Shown here: positions 18,991 through 33,600 of the stretch, piece by piece
Layout of the letters: the number at the start of each line of letters is the position of its first letter
Position numbering within the stretch: the first letter of the stretch is position 1
Assembly: GCF_000003605.2 (NCBI RefSeq)
Contig: NW_003137822.1
Span: 95,656 to 134,982 of the forward strand
Source of the DNA: Saccoglossus kowalevskii
Taxonomy: Eukaryota > Hemichordata > Enteropneusta > Harrimaniidae
Direction: 5' to 3'
Length of the DNA: 39,327 bases
The notes under the pieces: model-generated
What the model was told of the DNA's origin: nothing
What the model saw: the letters and a program-made list of their open reading frames with translations, nothing else
Databases searched by the model: none
Position numbers and translations under genes: made by a program

Positions 18991-21900
18991 ATGTAATGTG
19001 CATTGCTAACAGCTTCTTGTTTAACCAGATAATCTTAATATTATAATTCAAATTTCCTCAGCACTCAGTATTACATCTTTGATAACACTTTGACCGGCAA
19101 CATTTTGTGAGTTACAAATCTTTGTGCACCGAAACATCTTCTGAAACAGAAAACAACATTTCCCCCATTCTACCATATAAGGTGCACTATACCACTGCAA
19201 AATTGCACACACAAAAAAGACTCGCGCAATGAGAAACAAAACCTTTTTTTTTTATTTTGGTCTTAGATATCTGTAGATATCACCTAATTGTGACCAATTA
19301 AACTACTGGATATGCACTGCTTTGTTTTTGTACAAATGATGGTTGCCCGGTTCACTTTTGTGGATACATGTACTCAGATAGTCTGCATTGATTTATATCG
19401 CTTAATTTGCATGACAAATGACAGTTGGTTAAGATTCAAAGAATGTAAGATTTATGAGAGTAATAATATGTACTGTGTCTGCAGTTTTAAAATAGAAACC
19501 GTTAGCATTGTTACTTTCTGTGCATGACAATTTGTATAGCTGATGATTCATTTTCTCGTGCTGGCATTTGTCACCTGTATACAGAGTTCATCAAATAGTT
19601 CATTAACCCCTTGAGTCAACTTTTGTGATTATTCATAATTTTAAACCCATATAATTTATTCATAATTTTACCAAAATTTTGATCAAGACATGAAATAATT
19701 TTGTCAATTTGGTCTAAAATTATCAAAAAAATTATAGAAGAATGCATAAAAACAGACAAAATATTTTTCCTGGGAAAAAATTATGATTAAATATTGCAAT
19801 GGAGTTTGGTCATTTCCTTATTGGGGGGGGGGGGTAGATGAATCAAATTTGATTTGTTTCCCCTCTAACATGCATGGTCTGTCCCTAAATCCATTGAAGC
19901 ATAACAATTCAATTATATGGAACACTTGTATTTTCAGGTAACACCTATAATTTGAGAGCTTGTGTTTCGATGAATTTCACTAGATTTTTTTTTTAGTTGA
20001 TTTCCATCTCTCCAGTAAAATTGAATTCCAAAATTGAATCTGCAGCGTAGATTATTAAAACTAAAATACTAATAGCAGGATTATGATTGAATCTACTGTC
20101 CTGATTTAGCCAATAAATCTTTAAGGTTGAATGCATTGTCTGGGGACAAAAGTGTAGAGGAATCCTAAGCATATCACAAGATGTGACTCCAACATCCATT
20201 AAGAGGTCAATATATCAGTTTTGATACTTTTCTTGAATGCACCCAGCCAAGACTGCAAGAGTAGAAGGTTAAGTTCACCAGAACAGCCACAGATTATCCG
20301 CTATTACCCCGGTATTATTATTAAAGTGACAATAGCTGTGATTTTGAACTATACATAAATATAACCTAATCTTACCAAAATATTGTTTTAAAAAATTGCA
20401 TGGATAAAGTCATGGAACACAAGGCTAATATCACATGAAATGTGATGCAGTGTGAAAACTGTAGTCTCCATTTTCGTTGAGATTGGTCATTAAAGACTAT
20501 CATAGAAAATTATGATGTACACTATTGTGGAAATTGGCATATAAACCACTATTGAGCGGTCAACAGAGAGACTTAGCCTCTCAAAGTGCAATGTATTTGA
20601 CATTTCGTCCAGGGTACCCAGTACGTTGTCATCCTGTAAGGTAATCCCAGACGTTCACTTGACAAAACTGGATTTCAATAGATGGCACCCTCTAGAGAAC
20701 TGGACGCAAAAACGGGCCATCTTTTTTCACTTTGCAAGTGATTCAATGTGCAACGTCTTATAAAAAATCCCCCCTTTTTTTTATTGTGTGATTATATCCA
20801 AGACCTACTCTCTACTACTACCTAATATTTTATTGGACTGTGTGCCATCAACACAACTGACAAGTTTCATGGTCCTTGATAAAAAAAAAGTTTTATCAAA
20901 AACAAAACGGCCACCAGTCTTATTGCAGAGTTCAACCAAATGATGTGCAATGTAATTGTACAAAGCTTTAATGAAATCATTGAAAGGAGAGGATGCTGTT
21001 GACTTTCTTCACACTCAACTCTTAATAAATTAGTATGCAAGAAAATCATTGATTGATGTGTAACTATCAATCCTTTGTCCAATTATCTCGTTAGTTTTAA
21101 TCTCATTATGGATTAAACCTATAAAATGCACTGTATCTGTGATAATTACCTTCAACATGTGACATGCATGGTTTCATTTCATAGTTCGCAGTGCTCAGAA
21201 AACTACTTTAACAACGCTATGTATATTTAGAACAGACTAAAATTTTACACACATAATCAGAGATGGGAAGAGCAGGTTATTACAAGGCGAAAACCAAATT
21301 GAAAATTTTTTTTATTTTTCCTTTTTATAAATGTTGATTGAAATTCTTAAAATCTTTCAATGGTCCACCTGTTTTGTATTCATATATCCAGTTACACCTC
21401 TTACAATTAGCTTGTTTGATGATTCCCAGTATCAGTAATATAGCATGCATTAGCACGTGTATTTCACTGATCTGCTCACTCTATGGAGGTAACGTGTGCA
21501 TTATTGAAGACGTCAACTTCCTAATCTGAGCTTACCACATTATTATTAAACATACACAAGTATTTACGTAGGACTCTAAGACAATCTGTCTGAGACAGTG
21601 TTTGCAGATAAAATTGATGGTTTTGTCTCTATCGCGGTTACTAGTAATCATGTCTCTATTAAAAAGACAAATTATGTTCAGGGTTGTGGACTTCAGGTAC
21701 TTTGAGGTAATGGATTGTTTACCCAGCATGCACTTGAACTATATACTATACCTCCTAGCACATCACTGTTTATTATTCACATAACCTGCACTTTTTTTTT
21801 AAATGAAATCAGTAACAGCTCAACATAAACAATTTAAAAACACTGTTCGCAGATACTTGTGAGGAAGCTACAGACATTTATTGCCCATTTCCTTGTGGAC

Positions 21901-22938
21901 AAACAATTGTACACAGAGATGTACAGCTAGAAATGACATGCTCTTTATATATGCTGAAAGGAAATATTGATAAATTATTTTTGACAAGGAAATTTAATTT
22001 TGTTGAATTTAAATATGGATGTCGTACATTGAAATGTAATTACGCATGTAATCAATAAACTAGGACTGGAAATGCTATAATTCTTACAAGAATAAACTCT
22101 CTATAAATAAAGCACCACATTTGTCACACCATGTACATAAACGAGTGTAAACTACAAAAGACAAATTTTGAAGGAATTGTATAGCAGTAAACATTTTAAT
22201 GGCGTCTTCAGGACAGTGTGTCGCAGCGACTTTTACTAAATTCTTGTGAAAATCGTGCATATTTAAAGCAGCGACATGCAAATCTTTACATGACTGGTTA
22301 TTTGAAATTTGACAAATTCGTGAGAAAGACAAGTCACAAGGGTTAAACCCTGTGTGTTTTTGGTAGTAATCACTGAACAGTTTTACAATTTTGTCCTTGA
22401 AACCTAATTCTATTCTCGCAAGATTGAGACAGAGGATATAATGAAAAATCTAAATTATACTATGTGATTGGAATGAAAAGATACGATACATTTTGACTTT
22501 TCAATACAATACCTATTTAACAAATGTACGATTCTATCTTAACAGAAGTATTGAACAATTACTAGAACATAACTGTTTTACCGTTCTCGCCATATTTTTC
22601 ATACACCAACACTGCCAGCTAACTAGTTTGCTACGCACGTCTGAGGTGAAATGTGTAATATAAAGAGAGAGTGAGAGAAGAACTTTTCATCACCTTCGAA
22701 ATGAACAAGACAGAGCTAAAGTACAAAAGATCACAACAACTTTAATTAGAATTGACCGTGGCCCGATAAGTGAGTGAATCATGTACGTTTTATTTAATTT
22801 TTTTGGAAAACTGTCTTATGTGTACAGTAATTATACAAATGGATGAAATACATTGGAAGAGAAATGTATCTTTATTGATATTATATAAGTAAGTCAGTAA
22901 GTTAGCTGGCAATGTTCCCGTATATAGCAGTTACAGTC

Positions 22939-23133
22939 TATAGTAGACTTGCATACAGTCTTTTGTTTAATTTATTTTTTCAATAAAATAAAATGCCATG
23001 GGAGTGTGTAAATGGCGAAAACCGGGTTACCGCAAAAGTCAGGTTTTTGCCATTTATACACTCCCATATTTTATTTTATTGAAAAAAAAACTAAACTAAA
23101 CAAATAAACAAAAAACTGTATGCAAGTCTATAT
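22939..23133. mobile_element. Foldback (palindromic) MITE
   Basis: Two arms of about 85-90 bases face each other. Left arm: CTTGCATACAGTCTTTTGTT, then TTCAATAAAATAAAATGCCA, then GGGAGTGTGTAAATGGCGAA. The right arm read on the minus strand gives CTTGCATACAGTTTTTTGTT, then TTCAATAAAATAAAATATGG, then GAGTGTATAAATGGCAAAAA. The centre is about 10-20 bases (GGGTTACCGCAAAAGTC). No coding capacity. Confidence 0.8.
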
Positions 23134-24219
23134 ACCGGTACTGGTGGTAGAAGAATTTCTAGTGTCAGTGCTGACAACAGTCTACCAATATGTTTATGAT
23201 AATCAAGAATTACTACAGACAAGTCAGCTCTATATTCTCACATGGTTAGAATAACAAATTAAATACACATTCTATGACAGCATAAACCACCAATACTTAC
23301 ATCATTTCTGCTTCTTATTTCAAAATTATAGAAAAGATAAGAATTTTTTATAAAAAAAAGAATAAGATTTACATTACTTTTTCTAACCTTACAAATATTT
23401 TTATTGTAGATATAATAGTACATGTACCTACTTCATAGAGAATTAACTGATGTATATATTATACATTATATATTAAAAACAAGAGATGGACCACAGATTT
23501 TTTGGAGGGACTGATTTACATAATTGCTAATCACCACAATCATGAATAGAATTCATAACATACTAGTACAGACGACATTCATAAATGCCAATGTATTAAA
23601 GTAAAATTCCATTTTTACTGTCACTCATCAATAATTCACTTGCTACAAATGAGTCATTTCGTAGTACAGGTATGCATGTCAGGTTGAATATAACCAAATG
23701 CACCTCTATTGAATCAATAGTCAGAGATTGTGCCAGCATTTACTAGTGGTGTAACTCAAAGTGTACAGAAATTCATCCTCTATGACCTTATTACAGATGG
23801 GTCCCCTTCACATGCTGCAAATGCAAACCCCGTGTTATAATAATTGTGCTGAAACAAATAATTGCACTACTGCATTGCAAGAAGTAATATACTCTGTTAT
23901 CTTTGCTTGAATGTCTATCTGCCTCTTGCAGCCACTCAAAATAACCACCTACATACTTAATTACTGAATTTTAATTTAGTCTAAGGTGTTTTGAAATGTT
24001 GTGCCCTGTATCTTGAGCAGTTTTCTCTACACAAATAATGACAAATATTATTTTATGTCATGTGGATTTTTATAAGAATTATACATCACATGAATATGCA
24101 GCATGTAAATTATTATGAGAAAAAAGTGAAATAAATAACATGCACTTTAAAAAAGTTTACACAGCAATCATGTTGTAGTACATAAACATTTTTTGACAAT
24201 TTATGTGAATATAAAATTA

Positions 24220-24225
24220 TTTATT
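24220..24225 (-). terminator. Candidate polyadenylation signal of the PH-domain gene
   Basis: TTTATT on the plus strand is AATAAA on the minus strand, about 235 bases after the stop codon. The region is AT-rich, so chance occurrence is possible. Confidence 0.35.
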
Positions 24226-24459
24226 TTAACTTGTTTATAAAATAGTTTTGCCCTTGCATCGTAGCTCCTTTGCGGTGCCAACTAACACCTCCATACATTC
24301 ATACAATTCCCTGTGCTGTATGTCTTGGGCACACATCACAACTGCAGCGTAGAGACATACATCACAAATATACAATGATAAAAAATATATAGATCAGTAG
24401 ATATTTACATTATTGCCCAAATTGTCATTCAAAATAACTTTTCCAATTATCTATTCTGC

Positions 24460-24678
24460 TCATTGAATAAGACAAGCTTGTGACTGGTCTCCATGGTGAC
24501 TGCTAGCTTTAGCAAAACAGATGGCCTGCATCCACTCCTGTTGGTCGGCTTCACTGTCGGCATGTATATAGTGAATTCTACTACTGTCTTTTGGTTTAAG
24601 TTGGAACACAAATGGTTTTTTGTCTATGTGAGCTTCAGATATCTCTGTACCATCCAAAGAGATGAACTTGTGTGAATT
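24460..24678 (-). CDS. PH-domain gene, last coding exon
   Basis: Acceptor on the minus strand CTCCTTTCTCTTTGCAG|AATTCACACAAG. Encodes NSHKFISLDGTEISEAHIDK through the PH C-terminal helix and a short Ser/His tail to CLIQ and TGA. Confidence 0.82.
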   Translation of the reverse strand, partial: NSHKFISLDGTEISEAHIDKKPFVFQLKPKDSSRIHYIHADSEADQQEWMQAICFAKASSHHGDQSQACLIQ

Positions 24679-27600
24679 CTGCAAAGAGAAAGGAGAAAAA
24701 CATGATATGGAACATTATGAGAATCACACGAGCTAAAATAGAAGCTCTGTGAATGTATGGAATAAGACATGAGTGTGCACATGTTTTCACCCATTCCATG
24801 GAAACATGCATGAACACTTAGTATGGGCTAAGAAATGATAAACACAAGCTAAATCCAGCCTGTATTAACTGGTCTAGACCCTTAGCACGGGCTAACAAAG
24901 TATGCACGAACACTTAGCTGTGGCTAAGCGCTCAAATCCCCATTGTACTCAATGTCCATTTGACAGGTTTACTCTTATATTCATCACTTCTTTTCAGTAT
25001 GCCATTTGCAACATGAACATGAAAACCAACGAGAGCACATCCAGAAACATTATTCTTGATAAGAAAATAGACTGATGACACTATTCATTTACTCTACATT
25101 TTCTGAATTTGCATTGTTTTTAACCATAGAACTAACACTGAGTATGGAAGGTACTAACTAACCGCCAGTACCTTTCATGCACTGAGTAAGCATAATTTAA
25201 AGGACTGAAAATTTGTATATTCTTAACAAGTTTGGGTGTTCCTTAGGCTGTGCTAACCACTGTTTCCTCTCGATGTGTGTGAACGTAATGGGGTGTAGCT
25301 AATATGCAAACATATGAAATCAACTTAAATCTTAGCCGGTACTTGGTGTAGCCTAAACACAACTGATACATGTATATGTAATTCAGTATGACATCTAAAA
25401 CCTACAGGCTATATATACACTACATGTATGTACACATAGCTGTTAAATGAAATCAAGACACCCAGTCACAAGATTCTAATTCAAACTCAAGCATTTTGTT
25501 TGACATTCCGTTACTGTCTACATATCAATGCCTTTAGTAGACTGATTGGCAGTGTTATAGAGTCCCCAGGCTGTAATTTGTACATTTCACAGTACTTCCT
25601 AATTGGAAGTCATTATTGAGGAAATCACATAATTGCCACTTTTGTAACCCACAGCATTTCAGTCAATGAATAAGTTCCTGAAAACTGCAGATAATGCCAC
25701 TCAGAGAAATAAAATATTTAAAAAAAACAAACATACCGGGTAATTAATTCAGTAGCACAGCGTACGTTGACTAACAATTAAACCACACAAGTGACCTGAA
25801 AAAATGGCTCTGATATTTTGTGGGGATTAAATGAATGCACAACAAAACTGAACATGATATTACATGTATTTGAGCATGGAACTATATATTATGGTCTCTA
25901 TTGGTGAATAATATTTATATAGCTCAGGATATTTGTGAGCAAAATAATTCATTTGACTATAGCTACTTTTAATCAATATTAAAAGTTATACAATTATTTA
26001 TCACATGTATTATATTATCAATGGCAGTTACTATGGACATAGTCCTGGTTTCTTTGGTCACACCCAATAGGTCAGATCACTAGGGACACACTCACAGGGA
26101 AGTAGTCCAAAAATTGGTTCATACATGTATATATTGGAATGATGTTTTAAGAAATTTGAACAATTAGACAATTATTATGCAAACTGAGTAATTAATACAT
26201 AATAAATATGAACTTGAGCCTGAAACTAATCATGTCTGTTATGGATTATTCCTACATGTATGTACTGGTAATAAATTACATGTACCGGTACATTGAAATG
26301 TATTAACTAAAAGCCAAACAACAAACATCCTAATGCACTCACTGAAAAATGCAGCTAGCAGCGATTAAGGTTCACTGACTAAACCAGTACCTTCATTTAT
26401 TTTCTAAACATTTTCAGTGACTATATTCCATCTCAAATAGAGTTGGCATTTTAGATGTAAAAGGGATTACAAACAAACAGTTAATCATTGATTGATTTCG
26501 TCTCACGATCACAGTGTTCAGAAACCACGCCTCGGTCAACGAGAACAGTCAATTCAATACAATACACAAAATTGGGTTTTAACAATAGCATTTTACAACC
26601 CTGAAAATGTGTAATCCTGTTTATGATATGTGCTCTACCAATTAAAAAAAATCTTTTCATGCCAGGATCGGATAAATGAGACTCAGAAAAAAAAGCAAGA
26701 CCCACGACTGCATCATGTACTTCTAAAATCCAACAAATTTATGGTTCATAAAATAAGTGTTATTATTGTTTATTGATCCATGGTGTATAACCGATATCAA
26801 ATATTACGTGCTTGGATGTCTAATTCAAACACATATGAGAAGTAAATCACAGAAATCTTATGTTAAGGAAATAAATATTTATTAACATTAACTGTGTTTT
26901 CTGAATTCATAACATCATGCTGTGTCCCCGGACAGTTTAAATAGGTCATTCTGCATAAGTACCTCAGTCTTCACCATGAAACACAAGATGAAAAAAACAA
27001 TCCAATACATGTAAAGAATCATAGAGGATTGAGAATCAGAATTCCAAGAGCTTATACTGAACTGCAAAATGTTTCGCTTTATCATAGCATTTCAAGCTTT
27101 ACTCTGCACATGTCACTATCTTTATTTGATGCAAAATCTTGAAACAAATTTACTCTCCTGCATATACGTTTTATATAATATTTTTAAAATTTAGGACAAG
27201 CCTTATTATTCACCATGACAGAACAACACAAGAATCATAACTCTGTCTGATGAATGTAAGTACGTGTACAACTGAGGCATGGTATTAGCAAGGAATTTGA
27301 AAGTGCCTGTCAGAAATATGCTGAAAGAATGATTACAAGGATTATATTTGACAAAATTGTTGAAGAACACAGGCACAGTCCCCATTAGTTATCAAATTTA
27401 AGATATATAGTTTTGTTTATAGTAATATAGCTGGAATATAAACATGACAGGAATATATTATGATGATTGTTTAACATTTAAATGATTGACATTTGTATCT
27501 GTTCGTCAAACTAGTATTGAGAGATATTGCTCTGGAACAGCATTAATTAAAACAAAATCAACCATTTTGAATACATGTATAATGAATATATAAATTTGAA

Positions 27601-30600
27601 CATAGTCAGTCAAAGCATGTCAGAGATATGGCTCTAGAAGCCCATTCATTAAAACAAAATTGGCTGCTAGTCAGCCATTCTGAGTCTGATCTAAAAAATA
27701 AAATATAATAACATGCAGAAACAGGAACCCGTTATGTCTAATGTATGTACCAAATTTGAACAAAATCCATCCAGAAATGCCAGAAATGTTTGATATTTGA
27801 TGATTTGTTAACACAAAAATGGCCACCATTTGACCATTTTTAATAGAATCGTCAAACCAATATATTTGTACATCTATGACATGATGTATAATGAATATTT
27901 AAAATTTGAACATAATCAGTCACAGCATGTCAGAGATATGGCACTAGAACCACATTTATCAAAACAAAATGGCTGCCAGTCGGCCATTTTGAATCTCATC
28001 TGAAAACAAAATGATGTGCATCAAGTTCCTATAATGTCCAACGTATATACCAAGTTTGAACAAAATCCATCTGTACAGCCGAGAATGCTCGATTTTGACA
28101 AAAATGGCCATCTTGAATCAGATTGTGAAACAAATTGATGTGCATATGTATGATATCATGTATGATGCATGTGTGAAGTGTGATTGGTCCAGGCATTTCT
28201 GAGATACAGGTCCGGATGCACGGAGGTCAAAACATAAGTCCCCGTTTTCGGACTGCGTCCGAACGGGGACTAAAAAAATAATGAACTGCCCATCAAGGCA
28301 GACAAGTTGCTAGCTGGTACACTGAATTCAAGTACCAAATGCATTGCACAAGTTGTTTTTATATTAAACCTCTGTTACCCGTGCCATCAGTGTCACTAGT
28401 GAAGCATTTCCCATCCAATTATTCAATGTCCATAACAGTTTTAAATTGTTTTTCCAATTTTCAATTAGAAATAACAAAAATCTTTCAACTCAGACTGGAC
28501 TTGGAGTCAGTTGCTGTCAGTACAAAGATTGATTTCTGTGAAAGCAGCATCCCAGTAGTACTCCAAAATACAAAAAAAGTATTACATGCACTCTGTGTCT
28601 TGTGTCTGTTATCAGGTTTTCCAGTCCTAAAAAATATCACAGAAAGATCTACAATTAATTTAATGTCAGTAAACTAAAGAATATCTGGGCTTGAATAAGC
28701 AAAGACAAAAAGCAACTTAAAAAAATTCAAAAGAAATTCTAATATATCTGTATCACCAGGTCCCTTGAATGCTACATCGAATATGGTATATACTATTTTG
28801 GAATTGTACAAATGCCAACAAAACAGTGTTCTTGGTGTTCATCAAAAAAGCTTTTCTTTCCTTTCAGTGCATTCCCTTTCATATTAGTTATTACCGGGTA
28901 ATGTTAATATCTGAAATCCTGATCACCACTTTTAGTTTCCATTGATAGACATCTTCTAACATGTATTCTCTTCACAACAAAGACCTTCCCTTTATCTTTA
29001 TAAATTTCAAAATTCAAACTGAAACGAGAGGCTTCTATTGCCAAAGGAATAACATCAGTATGTTTTCAAATGACGTTGTTGTAACACTGTGCCTGTTGAT
29101 TGGCTGGTTGGCTTTTAAATGCCACAGAAATTTATAAATATTTATGAAGATAAAGAAATGCCTATGTTGCACAAAGAATATCAAAGTGAAGTTATAAAAT
29201 ACAAAAGTCATAACGAGGGGTATTGCAATGCTCCAAGGGAGATTTGTAGGAAGATAGCGGTTTTTATGATTCGGACACACTCTGTATTTGTTCATAATTC
29301 TCATTCCAAATCAGAATTTTTTTTTTCAGAACTCAAAGATTAATTGAAGAATAGATTGGTATTAATTTACAATCATGTCATGGAGACTGTATAGAATAAC
29401 CTCCATGGTCATGATATAGCGACTGGACGAGGTCACATCAACATAGACAATTTACTAACATATCTATGCATCAAGCGAGTACCTGGTGAAACTGATAACT
29501 AAACAAGTTGGCTTTGCCATCTGCTCCAAAAAAACACATTTCGAACATGTAATAGGTACTTAAAATCATCAGACAATAGTTAAAGTTGATACCGGTATAT
29601 AAACTACAGTATCAGTACAAAGTCGAACCAACATAGGTTATTGCGAGTACAAATCAGTGAGCAGTTCACAAACACTGGTCAATGCTCAGATTGGTTTATT
29701 GCTTGGCACGGCTTGACCAGCGACGAATGTGAACATAATGTGTCTATGCCTATATTTTACATCGCAATTAACTCAAATAAATTATGTTCTCTAATCGCAA
29801 TTACTCTCAAAAGCTAACATTTTTCTTACAAACGACTAAACTCACCTCTAAATCACCATCTCTGATCAGTTTCTCAGCAGGCTATTTAAGACCATAATTT
29901 GCCATCTTGAAACACGATGAATGGCGCATGCTCCAGTCAAACAATTTTGTTTATAATACACTCTGTGATTCATGGAAAACTAGTCATGTTGCACAAGATT
30001 TCCATATGCCTTGAATCAGATGCAGTTAAAGTGACCAAGATACGATATAAAAAATACATAATAACCGCAAGGAAAACAAAAAAAAATAGTACAATACCAC
30101 AAAAAATTGGATTTTAATTAGATTGCTTAAACACAACAATTCCAATTGTTGTCATTTCCACAAAGGAGCAATGATGAATAGTTATTAATTTAATATAATG
30201 AAATTTCATTGATCATCTGATTCAGAGTTCCGATTTCAAGGTGAAAACTGGGTCATAAAAGTCAGTGTTCTAGTTCAACCTTTAGACTACTATAAATCAC
30301 ACTGGAATGAAATAACACACACAATCAAACAAATTAGTATTTGGTAAACCATGCTCACAAAGAGATAATAATAAATAATGTGAATAATAGTGCAGGTCAT
30401 TGTAATATTTACCATGATTGCATATACATGTAACATGATTAATTATTATGGTCCAAGTACAAACAGATACATACATTCTCTGGATTAACGTATGTTATAC
30501 CTAAGTATTAGTATAACATTGGTTGTTCATTTTTATCAAAGGATCTAGTGATAAACATATCAAAATCAAATAATCCTACTTTATACACCCTAGAAGTATA

Positions 30601-33600
30601 CTGTATTTATTGTACGATAATAACCTAGTTAAACCATATGTACTGGTACACTATAAAAAAGCAAATATATTATTGAATAGAAATCAACACTAAATATTTC
30701 AAAACAGAATCTCTACTGGATAATTAATAATATAACAGTAGAATATACGAGTATAGTAAGAATATTAGCTATTTTAACAATCAGTTGTATAATTATAAAT
30801 TATATCATGAACCATCAAGTAGATGAGTAAGTTTCTAAGGACACCACAGTTTTTTTATACAAGATTCTGGTTATTTATAGGAGTGGGGTAGGGTGGGGTT
30901 GGGTTTGTTCCTAGCATGCAGCATTTAAACTAACCAATGATAGGGGATTATCTTACATCACTTCGCTGTACACGATAGAAAATACATCACAAAGAGTACA
31001 GAAAAAAATCCATGTTGCTAAATGCACTGAGCTGTCCCAACCATAAACTGGAAACATGTCTAGTATAAGAAATGAGCCAAGTACTGTTCTAATTTCCTAC
31101 TTACGCCAAATGCAAGGCTATTGAGTTTCTATATTCCACTGTGCTAGCAAAATGTCAATAAAAATGTAATCTCCAGCATCTATGGATGTCACTATCACAA
31201 ACATGGGAATGGAACGTCATGTAATTATGGCTGACATGGAGGACAAGTCTCATAGTGAACTGAATCAGCAGCACAACACTATTAAAATTAGAATTAGTTA
31301 CATCTTACATAGAAACATATTTTAGCAAAATTAGCTCAAATAACTTGCTATTTGATAATGCATAGCAGGAGATACATGATATTACTGGATGACATAAATA
31401 AAATCTTTGTGAATCAACTGTCGCAACACAGTTCAAAAACTTAACATGAAGACTCTAAATACATGTTCCTGTAAACTTGCAAGAGGCATATGTTTTTATG
31501 ACAAGGAAAATTTAATCACTAAGGACTCATTGTAATTACCAACATGTCACTGTGTGATTTTCGCCAAAATTTCTTTTCACTAACTAAATTATCAAATAAC
31601 AAAAATGTAATGCTTTTATTACAGTAATTTAACAAGATGCAATGAAGACAACCATGCTGCTGTTTAATTTGGCTAAGAATTTACATTGCCGCTAATTTGT
31701 TGTTTTATTTTCAAACTACAGAGAGTAGCACAATCATCTAATTTGCATACCCTGACAAACATAGAAAAAGGATAAAAAAGAAACCAATACAATCTCAAAA
31801 TTGGTTGGCACACTGATGAAACCGTTTTTCATTCTTGCAAAGGAAAATGATTACATGTATGCCTGAAACTATGGTTACCAAAGAGAAATTATCATACATG
31901 CAGCATTTATATATATGTGGAATGATGCCCTATTTAGTGACTCAGTGTTTAAACAGCTCATTTATATGTGATCACACTGCACAAGCAATATTCACAATAC
32001 TCATAGAAATAGAAAGTCACATAATGATTGAAGAGAGGGACAAATACGTGATATCAAGTACAGCAGGAGTGAGATTTTTTTTACATTTTGATTTAGGGTT
32101 GCCTATTTGAAACAGTAAGGTTCCTTATCCACATGTAGCTGACAAGCCCACCCCTCTGTTTTCAAATGGGGGACTTTTTATCAATATGGTATAAATACCG
32201 GGTATGCAGTGCATATGCACTAACCTATCGTGTATACAGTGCATATGCACTAATCTATCGTGTATGCAGTGTATATGCACTAATCTATCGTGTATGCAGT
32301 GTATATGCACTAATATATCGTGTATGCAGTGCATATGCACTAACCTATCATGTATGCAGTGTATATGCACTAACCTATCATGTATGCAGTGAATATGCAC
32401 TAATATATCGTGTATGCAGTGTATATGCACTAATCTATCCTAATCTATCGTGTATACAGTGTATATGCACTAACCTATCGTGTATACAGTGCATATGCAC
32501 TAACCTATCGTGTATACAGTGTATATGCACTAACCTATCGTGTATACAGTGTATATGCACTAACCTATCGTGTATGCAGTGTATATGCACTAACCTATCG
32601 TGTATGCAGTGCATATGCACTAATCTATCGTGTATACAGTGTATATGCACTAACCTATCATGTATACAGTGTAGGTATATGCACTAACCTATCGTGTATG
32701 CAGTGCATATGCACTAATCTATCGTGTATACAGTGTATATACACTAACCCATCGTGTATACCGTGTATATGCACTAACCTATCGTGTATACAGTGCATAT
32801 GCACTAACCTATCGTGTATGCAGTGCATATGCACTAACCTATTGTGTATATGCACTAACCTATCATGTATGCAGTGTATATGCACTAACCTATTGTGTAT
32901 GCAGTGCATATGCACTAACCTATCGTGTATGCAGTGTATATGCACTAACCTATCTTGTATGCAGTGTATATGCACTAATATATCGTGTATGCACTGTATA
33001 TGCACTAACCTATCGTGTATGCAGTGTATATGCACTAATATATCGTGTATGCAGTGTATATGCACTAACCTATCGTGTATGCAGTGTATATGCACTAATA
33101 TATCGTGTATGCAGTGTATATGCACTACCCTATCGTGTATGCAGTGTACATGCACTAACCTATCATGTATGACCTGTATATGAACTATTGTATTCTGTAA
33201 TGCAGTATTCTATGCAGATCTGACAAACTATAAGTCAAATTACTACTCAATATACATAAATGTTTTCAAAACATATCATGCTCAATAGATTAAATTTAAT
33301 TTGTTAAACTGATTGTATTGTCTACAAGCAGCAGATTTCCGTCATACGACATAAAAAGACACATACGTTGTAGACGACAGGGCAATGATTCGAATTTGTA
33401 GTCAAGTACTCCACTACGACCTCCTGTGACAGCGACGTGACCAAACCCACAACCAGCGAAACAGTACTCGTAGTTATTAAAGTGTATCTAGTCCCCGTTG
33501 TCGTGGTCCAGCTAAACGGTAGCGAAAAGTTAAATTCAGTGTGGGTTACAGTATCCCTGCCATGACAATTGTGTTGACATAGGATACAAACATCAACACT

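Larger units (their letters stand above)
17641..24459. other. Intergenic, no gene seen between the MOCS3 stop and the PH-gene stop
   Basis: Only short, composition-driven open frames on both strands. No strong AATAAA follows MOCS3 closely. Contents noted: tandem 165-bp repeat (18480-18990), a G homopolymer of 12 near 19824, and a foldback element (22939-23133). Confidence 0.6.

Noticed and set aside
19819-19840. G-run as a functional quadruplex site
   Set aside because: A single homopolymer of about 12 G without further G tracts nearby; no context to support a role.
22084-22332. 82-codon minus-strand open frame with several cysteines
   Set aside because: Isolated, no supporting splice sites or family resemblance; lies after the PH-gene stop.
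28339-28677. 112-codon plus-strand open frame
   Set aside because: No recognisable motif, no splice context, antisense within the PH-gene intron; length is compatible with chance.
32125-33183. Ten-residue periodic open frames on both strands
   Set aside because: Direct product of a 30-bp tandem repeat whose length is a multiple of three.
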